Assembly (NCBI GenBank): GCA_024274785.1 | Contig: JAJSAM010000057.1 | Coordinates: 1 to 49,087 of the forward strand | Length of the DNA: 49,087 nt | Direction: 5' to 3' | Origin: Planctomycetota bacterium | GTDB taxonomy: Bacteria; Planctomycetota; JAJSAM01 | Shown: in pieces, positions 23,086 through 31,605 of the stretch | Layout: every line of letters starts with the position of its first letter | How positions within the stretch are numbered: position 1 is the stretch's first letter | Made by a program: the position numbers and the translations under genes | The notes under the pieces: model-generated | Databases searched by the model: none | What the model saw: only the letters and a program-made list of their open reading frames with translations | Told to the model about the DNA's origin: nothing

Positions 23086-26000
23086 CCCGTACTTCTCCAT
23101 CTTCTTGCGCAACCACACCCGGGAGATTCCCAGATTCTTCGCCGCCTGGGTCTGATTGCCCCCCGTCTCTTCGAGGGCGCGGGTGATGATCGTCTTCTCC
23201 GTCGCCTCCATCGTCTCCTTCAAGGTCCCCTGCGAAGCGATCAGACTCGGCTCCTGCTCGGCACGATCGCCGAGAATGTGGGGAGAGAGGTCCTCGACGG
23301 TGATGATGTCGTCGGAAAGGGCCACGGCCTTCCTGGACTCGTTCTCCAGTTCACGCACGTTACCGGGCCAGGAGTAGGCGGTGAGGAATACCATGGCCTC
23401 GCTCTCCACCGGCTTCACCGGCATCCCCATCTCCTCCGAAGTCCGGCGCATGAAGTGCTCGATCAGATCCGGGATATCCTCACGTCGGTCCCGGAGGGGC
23501 GGCACGGTCACGTTGATGACATTGATCCGGTAGAACAGGTCCTCGCGAAACTTCCGCTCCAGCATGCGCTGCCGCAGGTCGCGATTCGTGGCACAGACGA
23601 TGCGCACGTCCACCCGCACCGTCTTCTTGCCTCCGATCGGCCGGACTTCACCCTGCTGCAGCACGCGCAAGAGCTTCTTCTGCATGTCGAAATTCATGTC
23701 CCCGATCTCATCGAGGAACAGGGTGCCCTTGTCGGCCTGGACGAAGAGGCCCGTCTTGTCGGCATGCGCACCGGTGAAGGCTCCGCGCATATAGCCGAAG
23801 AATTCGGACTCGAGGAGGTTGTCCGGCACCGCCCCGGTATTGACCGTGACGAAGGCCCGGTCCTTTCGGGGGCCCTTGTAGTGGATGGCCCGGGCGACCA
23901 GTTCCTTGCCGGTTCCGGACTCGCCTTGAATCAGAACGGGGACCTCGGTGTCGATCACCTTGTCGAGGAGGAGGAAGACCTCCTTCATCTTGCTCGACCC
24001 ACCGATGATCTCGTCGTAGGAGTACTTGTAGGGCCGCTCGTCCAGCACCTGCTTCACGCGCTGCAGTTCACTGCCCTGTTCCTCCAGGCGCTCCGTCAGC
24101 TTGAGCTGATGCTTCAGGTTCTGAATGGCGATGGCCGCCTGATCGGAGAGCGCACCGAGCGTCTCCACATCGTCGTCCGAGAAGACGCCCCGTTTGGCCT
24201 GGTTATCGAGATAGAGTGCGCCGAGGGGCTTGCCCCGGCCGGTGAACGGCACGGACAGGATCGAGGTGAGCTTCAGATTGTCCACCGACTTGAACTTGGA
24301 GAAACGGGAGTCCTCGGTGGCGTTATCGGTCAGGATCGGCTGCCCCGTCTTCATCACGGTTTCCACGATGTTCTTGGAGATCTTACGTTCCGGTTCCTCG
24401 ACTTCCCGCCGGTGATAGTTCCGGGCCACCTGGGCCACGACCCGCTTCCCCTCCACCAGGACGAGGAAGCCACGCTCGGCGCCGGTAAGCTCCACCGCCG
24501 TGTCCATGATCAGTTCGAGCAAGTCCGTCAGATTCTCCTCGGAGGCGAGCTGTTTGTTGATCTCCAGCAGTCTGGCGAGAGTTTCCGGTTTCATTTGTTC
24601 CACGTCGATGACGAGTTCGGCGGCACGCGCCCTGTCGCCGGCCTTCTCCAGTTCGGATCGAATTTGCTGACCGAGTTCCCTGAGCTTAACCCGGCGGCTG
24701 TCCTCCCGGTAGATTGTCGCGAGGCCCTCCGGCAGCGAGGAGCCGATCTCCCCGCACAGCCGGAGTGCTTCGCTCACGTCTTCAGCGGCATGCGCCAGGT
24801 CCCCGAACGCCAGTGTACGCCGCGCTCGAAGCGCCAGGCCGGAAGCCACCTGGTCCTTGCGTCCGGCATTCCGGGCGAACGTGAGGAACTTCTCGAGGTC
24901 CGCCCCCGGACGGTCCTTCCCCTCCTTGCCAGGCAGACTCCCGATCGAAGCCCGAACGAAGCGGCACCGCGCCTCGATCGCAGGGGAGCGGGAAGCCGCC
25001 GCTTCCATCATGGCTTTCGACACGGCCCGGTAGGCCCGCCCCAACCTCCTCCGGACCCGGTGAACCAGGGCGATCTCGAGCAATGCTTCGATGACGCCGT
25101 CCTGATCGGCGACTTCCCTATCGATTTCTTCGGCCCGTGTCAACCCCCGGAGTGCGCCGTCGAGGTCGCCCCGCTGCCTCCGCATGCTGCCTTGCACCAA
25201 TTCCACCCGGGCCAGAATGCGACGAAACTCCCGGCGGTGCGCCACGTCGCGCACCATCGACAGCAGTGACCGGGCCCGGTCGAAATCACCGACCTCCACC
25301 AGCATTTCGGCGAAGAGCGTCCGAAAGAACGCCATGCCGTACTCGTTTCCGATCCGCAGGAAGTGACGGACGGCCCGGTCGTAGTACGCCACGGCCAATC
25401 CCAGGCTGCCCTGCAAACGATGCATCGAGCCGATGTTGCCGAACGACATCGCGATGCCGAACGGATCGCCGATTCGGCGACGGATCCCCAGACTCCGCTT
25501 GTGGTAGTACTCGGCCCGGTCGAAATCGCCGGTTTCGGCGTGGATATTCGCGAGGTTGTTGTAGGTGAGGGCAACCGCGGGGAGGTTGAGGAGACGTTCG
25601 TTCAGGCGCAGCGAGTCCCCGTAGTAGCGCACCGCGCGTTCGGAGTCGCCCCAGGAGTTCATGAGCGTCCCGAGGTTATGCAGGGCCGAGGCCGCGCCGG
25701 CGTCGAAGCCGAGGTTCTGCGAGAAGCGAAGGGACCGCAGGTGGAAGTTCAACGCCTTCCGGTGATCTCCCATCTGCATGGTGACGTTGCCAAGCAGATT
25801 CAAGAGGGCGGCGGTCTCCTCGGACTGCTCCCCCCGACTTCTCCGGAGCCCTTCGCGAACACTCTCGATGGCGCTCTGGTAGTCGCCCAGTCGGCGGTGC
25901 ACGGCGCCCTTCAACCGAAGGAACGGGATCAGCCCGTCGACATCGTCGGAAGAGAGCACCTCGATCCCGGCCCGGATGTGGGCCAGGGCTTCGTCGTAGG

Positions 26001-28329
26001 TTCCGGTGCGCTCGAGCGCATCCCCGAGCTTGCGGTGCAGCGCCGCCAGGAAGTCCCTCTCTTCCGTCTCCTCGAGCGCCTTGCGCCAGGTCCCGACCGC
26101 CAGTTCCAGGCGACCGGCCAGGGCATGGGCATCGCCGAGGGCATCGAGGAGCGTGAGACGCCGGGGGTCGTCCCGTTCGAGGCGCGTCAAGGCGCGGGAG
26201 TAGAAGATCGCCGCCCGGTCCGACTGTCCCTCCTCCGACAGGCGCCGGGCGGCCACCAGGGCGTGCTGGAGTGCCCGCTGACGATCGTCACCGAGGGAGT
26301 AGTGATGGGCAATCCGCTCCGACCTGACGCGCGGGCGAGCCGCCGAAAGTGCCTCCCCGATTTTCGAATGCACCACCCGCAGGCGTCTCGGGTCCGCGCT
26401 CTCGAGCAGCAACCGGGCCACCTCGCGGTGCCTGAATCCCACGGCCTCCCCATCCTCCTCTTCGGACAGCACGCGCCGTCTCAGCAGGCGCTCGACGGAA
26501 GTCCGGGCACCGGGCATCAGCTCTTCGAGCAGCGTGAGGGGAACCGGCTCTCCGTAGGCCGCCGCAACCATGAGGATGGCGATCTCCGTCCCGCCCAATT
26601 CGGCGAGACTTCCATTGACGACTTGCGCGACGCTTTTCGGCACGCGAACGCGGGAGAGATCGGCGACCCGCCAGCGATCGCCGACGTAGTGCACGGTCCC
26701 GTCGGCGACCAGGGCCGCACAGAGTTGCTCCAGAAAGAACACGTTGCCGTCGGTCCGCTCATGGAGCATCCGGACCAGGCGCCGGGGTGGCTCGGGCAGC
26801 CCCAGGGTGGCCCGAAGAAACTCCCGCACCTCTCCCTCGTTGAATCGCTCTAGCCGGAGGGGGCGGACCAGTCCCTCGGTCATGAGATCCGCCAGGATTC
26901 CCGCGAGTTCGGCCGGTGGATCCTCTCCTCCCCCCATGCTGGCCACGAGCAGGATCGGGGGCGGGCCGAGCCCCGTCATCAGCAGGGATCGCGCGAGGTA
27001 TCCGAAGAGTTCCACGATTTCGAACGGCGCCCGATGGATCTCTTCGAAGGCGAGGACGAATCCGCGCGGTCCCTGGGCGGCCTCGCGCACGAACCGGACC
27101 ATGCTCTCGAGCCAGGGCAGGCGATCGGTCTTCCCGGACGATCTCCCGGCCTCGACCTCTTTCGCGGCGAGTTCCGGCAGGATGCGAGAGAGCGCCGGGC
27201 GCGCCACGCGGGCACTCTCGGACTCCGGCCCCACCCGGGCCAGCAGAGCGCGGAGGGGGCGCTCGAGCGGAGCATACGCGGACTCCTCCCCCTCCTCCCC
27301 GGTGACGGTGAAGAAATCAACCCCCTCGATCTGGGCGCGGTCCCGGAACTCCCGGAGCAGACGGCGCTTGCCGATTCCGGTCTCACCCTGGATCAGCACG
27401 ACTCCCGGGCGATCCGTCGCGGTGCTGCCCGGGGCCAGGGCGGGCAGATCCCTCGTGAGCAGTTCGAGTTCGCGCTGGCGCCCGACGAATCGGCTCGCCG
27501 CGAGCTGAACCCGGATCGACTCCTCGGTCTCGACGGGGATCTCCCGCCCGAGCACCTCGCCGAGAAGTTCCAGGCACCGCCCGGCGGAAGCGGGCCGGGC
27601 CGCGGGATCCCGCCGCAGGAGACGTTCGAGCAGGGTGTCGAAGGGCGCCGGCAGTGCGGCCAGATCCTCCGGCCGATACCGGGGCAGCAGATCCTCTCCA
27701 CGGGTCGGCAGGCTACGGGCCACGGCCTCGTGCAGGAGGACGCCCACCGCATAGAGATCGGCCCGGCGCGTCGCCGGACTCCCATCGATCGTCTCCGGCG
27801 CCACGTACGGGAACGTTCCTCGAATTCGCCCGCCGGCCGGGGCCTCCCCTTCCCGCGTCCCCAGACCGAAATCGAGGATTCGAGCCTCGGACGCGGGCGT
27901 CACCAGGATGTTCCCCGGCTTCAGGTCACAGTGAATCCATCCGCGCCGGTGAATGACCTCCAGCGTCCGCAGGATGCCGATGGCCAGTTCCGCGATGGCC
28001 AGCGGCGCCATTCCTTCGGTCGCCTCGAGCAAGTCAGTCCCTTCGATGTACTCTGAGGTAAAGAACGGCTCGCCCGTTTCAGGAAGGATGCCTCGCTCGA
28101 AGACGCGCACGAGACCGGGGTGTGAAAGCTCGCGAAGCGCCAGGAACTCCGTATCCAGGGTTTCGAGGGGGCGGGCGCCGTGTTCGTCCGCTTCGAGGAT
28201 CTTCAGGGCGATCGGTCTGCCCCCGGTATAGCGATCCCGGGCCAGCCAGACGCTCCCCGCTCCCCCGCGACCGATGGGTCTCAGGATCTCGAAGCGCCTC
28301 GTCACGGGTGGAGCAGCCCTATCCTTCAT
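23074..28329 (-). CDS. Giant fusion: Ser/Thr kinase, AAA/TPR sensor, GAF, sigma-54 activator, Fis-type HTH
   Basis: A 1751-residue cytoplasmic protein. Residues about 12-270 are a Hanks kinase with GRGGAGSV, IALKIL, HCDLKPGN, DFGLG and VAPET. Residues about 285-650 are an AAA-type ATPase (Walker A GETGIGKR at about 311). About 650-1230 are TPR-like repeats. About 1253-1413 are a GAF domain. About 1440-1690 are a sigma-54 interaction AAA+ domain: GESGTGKE at about 1466, the intact GAFTGA sigma-contact loop at about 1515, and FLDEIGDM. The end is a Fis-type HTH (NQTQAAKNLGISRVWLRKKMEKYG). All catalytic motifs of kinase and activator look intact. It should sense a signal and switch on sigma-54 promoters; how the kinase acts is unknown. 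There is no TM segment. Confidence 0.93.
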   Translation of the reverse strand: MKDRAAPPVTRRFEILRPIGRGGAGSVWLARDRYTGGRPIALKILEADEHGARPLETLDTEFLALRELSHPGLVRVFERGILPETGEPFFTSEYIEGTDLLEATEGMAPLAIAELAIGILRTLEVIHRRGWIHCDLKPGNILVTPASEARILDFGLGTREGEAPAGGRIRGTFPYVAPETIDGSPATRRADLYAVGVLLHEAVARSLPTRGEDLLPRYRPEDLAALPAPFDTLLERLLRRDPAARPASAGRCLELLGEVLGREIPVETEESIRVQLAASRFVGRQRELELLTRDLPALAPGSTATDRPGVVLIQGETGIGKRRLLREFRDRAQIEGVDFFTVTGEEGEESAYAPLERPLRALLARVGPESESARVARPALSRILPELAAKEVEAGRSSGKTDRLPWLESMVRFVREAAQGPRGFVLAFEEIHRAPFEIVELFGYLARSLLMTGLGPPPILLVASMGGGEDPPAELAGILADLMTEGLVRPLRLERFNEGEVREFLRATLGLPEPPRRLVRMLHERTDGNVFFLEQLCAALVADGTVHYVGDRWRVADLSRVRVPKSVAQVVNGSLAELGGTEIAILMVAAAYGEPVPLTLLEELMPGARTSVERLLRRRVLSEEEDGEAVGFRHREVARLLLESADPRRLRVVHSKIGEALSAARPRVRSERIAHHYSLGDDRQRALQHALVAARRLSEEGQSDRAAIFYSRALTRLERDDPRRLTLLDALGDAHALAGRLELAVGTWRKALEETEERDFLAALHRKLGDALERTGTYDEALAHIRAGIEVLSSDDVDGLIPFLRLKGAVHRRLGDYQSAIESVREGLRRSRGEQSEETAALLNLLGNVTMQMGDHRKALNFHLRSLRFSQNLGFDAGAASALHNLGTLMNSWGDSERAVRYYGDSLRLNERLLNLPAVALTYNNLANIHAETGDFDRAEYYHKRSLGIRRRIGDPFGIAMSFGNIGSMHRLQGSLGLAVAYYDRAVRHFLRIGNEYGMAFFRTLFAEMLVEVGDFDRARSLLSMVRDVAHRREFRRILARVELVQGSMRRQRGDLDGALRGLTRAEEIDREVADQDGVIEALLEIALVHRVRRRLGRAYRAVSKAMMEAAASRSPAIEARCRFVRASIGSLPGKEGKDRPGADLEKFLTFARNAGRKDQVASGLALRARRTLAFGDLAHAAEDVSEALRLCGEIGSSLPEGLATIYREDSRRVKLRELGQQIRSELEKAGDRARAAELVIDVEQMKPETLARLLEINKQLASEENLTDLLELIMDTAVELTGAERGFLVLVEGKRVVAQVARNYHRREVEEPERKISKNIVETVMKTGQPILTDNATEDSRFSKFKSVDNLKLTSILSVPFTGRGKPLGALYLDNQAKRGVFSDDDVETLGALSDQAAIAIQNLKHQLKLTERLEEQGSELQRVKQVLDERPYKYSYDEIIGGSSKMKEVFLLLDKVIDTEVPVLIQGESGTGKELVARAIHYKGPRKDRAFVTVNTGAVPDNLLESEFFGYMRGAFTGAHADKTGLFVQADKGTLFLDEIGDMNFDMQKKLLRVLQQGEVRPIGGKKTVRVDVRIVCATNRDLRQRMLERKFREDLFYRINVINVTVPPLRDRREDIPDLIEHFMRRTSEEMGMPVKPVESEAMVFLTAYSWPGNVRELENESRKAVALSDDIITVEDLSPHILGDRAEQEPSLIASQGTLKETMEATEKTIITRALEETGGNQTQAAKNLGISRVWLRKKMEKYGLLG

Positions 28330-28383
28330 CCCGCTATTCTTGCCGTGGCCCGCCCTCGCCGCAAGCCAAGGTGATGAATTTGA

Positions 28384-28411
28384 TTGCGAACGGGCTCCCG
28401 CGCACTACTTT
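28384..28411 (+). promoter_or_regulatory. Weak promoter candidate upstream of the small helical protein
   Basis: TTGCGA (28384-28389) and TACTTT (28406-28411) are 16 bp apart. Transcription would start almost at the ATG at 28419, which has no clear ribosome site, so a leaderless message is possible. Each box matches the consensus at only four of six positions. Confidence 0.25.
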
Positions 28412-28418
28412 AGGCGCG

Positions 28419-28793
28419 ATGGCGAAACGACTACCAAGAGATGCGAATGCCAAGCGGGCGGTGCTCTACTCCGAAACCGCAACCGACGAGGAGAAGAATG
28501 CCCTTGCCGGGGCCTACCTCGACGCCGAGCGCTACGGGGAGGCCCTCGAGTTCCTGGCGTTGACCAGGAACGCCACCCTGCTGGATCGCATCAGGCTCGC
28601 CGCACTGGAACTCGGCGACACCTTCCTCCTCACCCAGGTCGCGCGCTTCAACGCGGAAGGGGTGAGCGAAGATGACTGGACCCGGATCGAACGGACGGCC
28701 TCCTCGCTCGGCCGCGAACTGGACGCCGCGCGCGCCCGGCAGGAACTCGGCATCGAGGAAGAGCCGGAAGAGGTTGCGGAAGAGAGCGAGTAG
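28419..28793 (+). CDS. Small helical, TPR-like protein of unknown function
   Basis: A 124-residue charged protein predicted to be all helical: AVLYSETATDEEKNALAGAYLDAERYGEALEFLAL looks like one TPR-type helical hairpin, and the rest continues as amphipathic helices with an acidic tail (EEEPEEVAEESE). It has no signal peptide, TM segment or recognised family. It is divergent from the giant kinase gene, 89 bp apart, so the two could share control. ATG 28419 is the likeliest start; an upstream ATG at 28372 exists but has poor spacing. Confidence 0.6.
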   Translation: MAKRLPRDANAKRAVLYSETATDEEKNALAGAYLDAERYGEALEFLALTRNATLLDRIRLAALELGDTFLLTQVARFNAEGVSEDDWTRIERTASSLGRELDAARARQELGIEEEPEEVAEESE

Positions 28794-28797
28794 CCCG

Positions 28798-29382
28798 TCA
28801 GCGCAGGAACACCTGGGACAGCAGGACGGTTCCATCCTCCCGGCGCACCACCCCCACTCCGGTGAAGGAATACTCCGCCGCGGTTTCGTCGAGCAGGTTG
28901 CGCCGGTGGCCGGGGCTCTCCAGCCACCCCTCCACCGCGAGCCGCGCGGGGTCGCCGCCGTACCGCACCCGGGCCAGGTTCTCCGCGAACACCGAGTACT
29001 GCACCCGATCCTCGCGAGCCCGGTCACCAGGCCCCCTGCCGTCCGGATCGTAATGTGAGAAGTAGTCGCGAACGGCCATGTCCCGGGCATGGCGCCGGGC
29101 CAGCCGGACCAGGTCGTAGCGCATTTCGAGCAGGGGAAGTCCGGCCTCCCGCCGGGCCCGATTGGCGAGGGTGAAGACTCGCAGCTCGAGCCGGTTATTC
29201 ACCTCACAGGACTGGCCCGCACTCCGTCCCACCTTCGGCAGGCGCTCGTGCGGCGCCGCGGACCCGGCTCCGAGACTCGCCGGGGCGATGTCACGCCCCC
29301 CGCGGATGCCGGCACACGCAACCAGGAGAAAAGCGACCAGGAGAGCGATCGCCGGGCGGATCGTGTTCATTTTTCTCGACAT
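28798..29382 (-). CDS. CAP-domain (SCP/PR-1) lipoprotein
   Basis: A 194-residue protein with a lipoprotein signal (hydrophobic run ending LLVACAG). A CAP domain follows: RLARRHARDMAVRDYFSH, a conserved AENLA, and WLESPGHRRNLLD, which include the cavity histidines and acidic residue of the family. CAP proteins are secreted or envelope proteins with lipid-binding or unknown roles. The start is probably the ATG at 29382; a second Met four residues later is also possible. It converges on the small helical gene with 4 bp between stops. Confidence 0.87.
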   Translation of the reverse strand: MSRKMNTIRPAIALLVAFLLVACAGIRGGRDIAPASLGAGSAAPHERLPKVGRSAGQSCEVNNRLELRVFTLANRARREAGLPLLEMRYDLVRLARRHARDMAVRDYFSHYDPDGRGPGDRAREDRVQYSVFAENLARVRYGGDPARLAVEGWLESPGHRRNLLDETAAEYSFTGVGVVRREDGTVLLSQVFLR

Positions 29383-29518
29383 GATCCGCTATCGGCCGGA
29401 TCCCGGCCGGGGCTGAACCCGCTTTTCTCACCGATGCGGACCTTTGCCGGCACGCGCCGACGGCGCCGCCCCCTCTCCATCACGCATCCATCGGAGCAAC
29501 GTCGATGCCCTCATGCGG

Positions 29519-29586
29519 GCTGGCAGGCCGTCGGGCGGACGGCCGTGCCCTGCGCGAATGCGTGATGTCCCGACAGCCTGCCGGCC
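29519..29586 (+). repeat. Dispersed palindromic repeat, family C (copy 2)
   Basis: GCAGGCCGTCGGGCGGACGG followed by GCGAATGCGTGATG and CCCGACAGCC matches 13917-13983. The outer arms pair as GCTGGCAGG..GTCGGG with CCCGAC..CCTGCCGGC, a REP-like imperfect palindrome. A flanking 10-bp inverted pair (CATCACGCAT at 29478-29487, ATGCGTGATG at 29558-29567) suggests a somewhat larger unit. It abuts the stop of the TMTC-like gene at 29588. Confidence 0.65.
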
Positions 29587-29587
29587 G

Positions 29588-31279
29588 CTATCTCGGCATC
29601 CGGCCTTGCGCGGCCAGTGTCTCGATCGCCTCGGCCTGGCGGATGAGCAGCACGCCCCGCTCGGGTCTGCCGAGGTCGTCGCGGTAGAGCCGTCCCAGGC
29701 GATCGAAGGCGAGAGCGAGGGGTGGCAGGCAGAGGACCGCCTCTTCGAGGACGAGAGCGGCGGCGGGCTTCCGATCGAGCGCAATCAACGCCAGCGAGAG
29801 GTTGTAAGCGATGGCGGCCTTCTGCCGGTCCTGCGGCTGCCGCTGCCGAAAGGCGAGTTGCAGCACCCCTTCCGCCTCGGAGATCCGGCCCGTTTCGAGG
29901 AGCACACCGCCGAGGTTCTTCAGGAGAAACCGGTTCCCCGGTGAGAGCTTCAATCCACGCCGGTAGGCGGCTTCCTCGCCCTCGATATCCCCGACCCGGC
30001 CGCGGTAGAGCCCGAGACGGTTCACCGCATCGTCATTTTCAGGGTAGTTGGTTTCCTTCAGGACATCCATGATCATGGTGAGGTCGCTTCGCCAGACCGC
30101 CTCGCGGTTGACCGTCAGGAGGGCGAACGAAACGACGAGCGCTATCCCGCAGATCACCCGCAGGCGCGGCAGCATGAAGAGCAGCGTCACGAGCACCAGT
30201 ACCCCGCCGGCCGATGCGATGTAAAAGTGCCGGTCCGCCATCACCGCGCCGATCCGGATCAACTGGGAGACGGGCAGCAGCGCGGTGAAGAACCAGAGGA
30301 TGCCGAGGGCGACAAAGGGGGACCGCCGCCGAAGCCAGATTGCCAGAACCACCAGCGCCACCGTCGCCGCGGCCATGAAGAACACGACCGGTGAACTCGC
30401 GATACCGGTCACCTCCCGGGGGACGAAGAGAGGATCCGCCGAGTAGTCGGCGCACATCCCGACCGGCAGGAAGAACAGTCCCGCATACCGGAGCATCAGG
30501 GCCACTCCGACGGTCGCCGCGGAGAACGAATCCACATTCCCCCAGGTCACGCCGACACCCTCCGGGAGAAGAGTCCCCATCGCGCTTTTCCGCACCACCG
30601 CGTAGAGCAGGATCGGGACGGCGTAGGAGGCGTAGCGCCAAAGCGTCGCCGGCCGGAGCAGGTCACGGCCGCGAAGCCCCCGGACGCAACCCTCCACGAG
30701 CAGCAGAAGGAGAGGCAGGGGGCCGGCGGCGAGCTTGCCGAACAGAGCGAGGGTGAAGGTCAGGAGTGCGAGGGCGTGCCACAGAGCCTTCTTCCGCCCC
30801 ATGAGGTGAAAGAGCATCGTGGCCATCATCAGCACGAACGCCAGCAGGTCGCCGCGCGCCACGATCCAGCCGACCGGCTCCGCCGAGGCGGGATGCAAGA
30901 GGAACAACATGGCCGCGGCTTCCGCGAACCAGGGCCGCGAAGTGAGCCGCCTGAGAAGCAGGTAGAAGAGCAGACCGCCAAGCAGGTGCAGGAGCAGGTT
31001 CGTGAGGTGGTAGCCGGCGGCGTGATCACCGCCCCACACCTGGTAGTCGATGGCCAGGGAGACGTTCACGAGAGGACGGAAGAGTCCGACGTTCGCCCGC
31101 TCGCCGAAGTAGTTCCGCAAAAACATGGCCGGGATATTACCGAGGTCCGAGAGCTCCGGATTCCCCTCGATCATCGCGTGGTCGTCCCAGACGAATCCGC
31201 CGAGAAGGACGGGACCGTGCAGCAGCGCCACGGCGGGCAGAAGGCTCAGGAATATCAACGTCCGCTTGTCCATCTCCAC
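29588..31279 (-). CDS. TMTC-like polytopic membrane protein with C-terminal TPRs
   Basis: A 563-residue protein with about eleven hydrophobic helices (to about residue 400), then TPR-like repeats (about 420-550: NRLGLYRGRVGDIEGEEAAYRRGLKL, LKNLGGVLLETGRISEAEGVL). The first periplasmic loop carries FVWDDHAMI, the acidic DD motif of TMTC/PMT-type GT-C enzymes, and FRPLVNVSLAIDY follows as in that family. Such enzymes transfer sugars from polyprenyl carriers to proteins. The family match is good, the activity inferred. The first codon may be GTG 31279 or the ATG two codons later; the ribosome site is weak. Confidence 0.8.
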   Translation of the reverse strand: MEMDKRTLIFLSLLPAVALLHGPVLLGGFVWDDHAMIEGNPELSDLGNIPAMFLRNYFGERANVGLFRPLVNVSLAIDYQVWGGDHAAGYHLTNLLLHLLGGLLFYLLLRRLTSRPWFAEAAAMLFLLHPASAEPVGWIVARGDLLAFVLMMATMLFHLMGRKKALWHALALLTFTLALFGKLAAGPLPLLLLLVEGCVRGLRGRDLLRPATLWRYASYAVPILLYAVVRKSAMGTLLPEGVGVTWGNVDSFSAATVGVALMLRYAGLFFLPVGMCADYSADPLFVPREVTGIASSPVVFFMAAATVALVVLAIWLRRRSPFVALGILWFFTALLPVSQLIRIGAVMADRHFYIASAGGVLVLVTLLFMLPRLRVICGIALVVSFALLTVNREAVWRSDLTMIMDVLKETNYPENDDAVNRLGLYRGRVGDIEGEEAAYRRGLKLSPGNRFLLKNLGGVLLETGRISEAEGVLQLAFRQRQPQDRQKAAIAYNLSLALIALDRKPAAALVLEEAVLCLPPLALAFDRLGRLYRDDLGRPERGVLLIRQAEAIETLAAQGRMPR

Positions 31280-31324
31280 CGCAAGGTATCAGAGGGGAAC
31301 GGTTTTGATCTCCGTCTTCACAGC

Positions 31325-31425
31325 GCGGCCCTGCCGCATGGAGGGTCGACCTCCGGGCGACCGTGCTGGCGGTCCGGCAGCGTCACGCAGAATCTGCGAG
31401 CGCCGCGAAGATTTCGAACGTCAGT
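31325..31425 (+). repeat. Dispersed intergenic repeat, family A (copy 1)
   Basis: The 41 bp at 31338-31378 (from ATGGAGGGTCGACCTCC to GGCGGTCCGGC) are identical to 41730-41770, and similarity continues through CGTCACGCA..TCTGCGAGCG.. to about 31425. A further matching block, AATGCGGGCT, recurs at 31583-31598, just before the MATE start. The 326-bp gap 31280-31605 otherwise holds nothing recognisable. Confidence 0.8.
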
Positions 31426-31605
31426 ACTGCAGGGTACGGAACGACTGAGGCTTCCGTTCATCACCGAAGAACCGGAAAACTCGAAGACCGCCCCCATATA
31501 GCCTGACGTCGTCGGGCAGGCGTGTTGAGCCTGCCGCCGCGATGCGCCGCGACCGCCTCTCGGATTGTGTGCTCTGCCTGGGAATGCGGGCTAGAGTCCC
31601 GAACC

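Noticed and set aside
23278..25269. A 663-residue open frame on the plus strand
   Set aside because: It is antisense to the giant kinase fusion and shows only shadow-type composition.
31522..31605. N-terminal extension of the MATE protein
   Set aside because: The extra residues match nothing, and ATG 31606 gives the standard family length.
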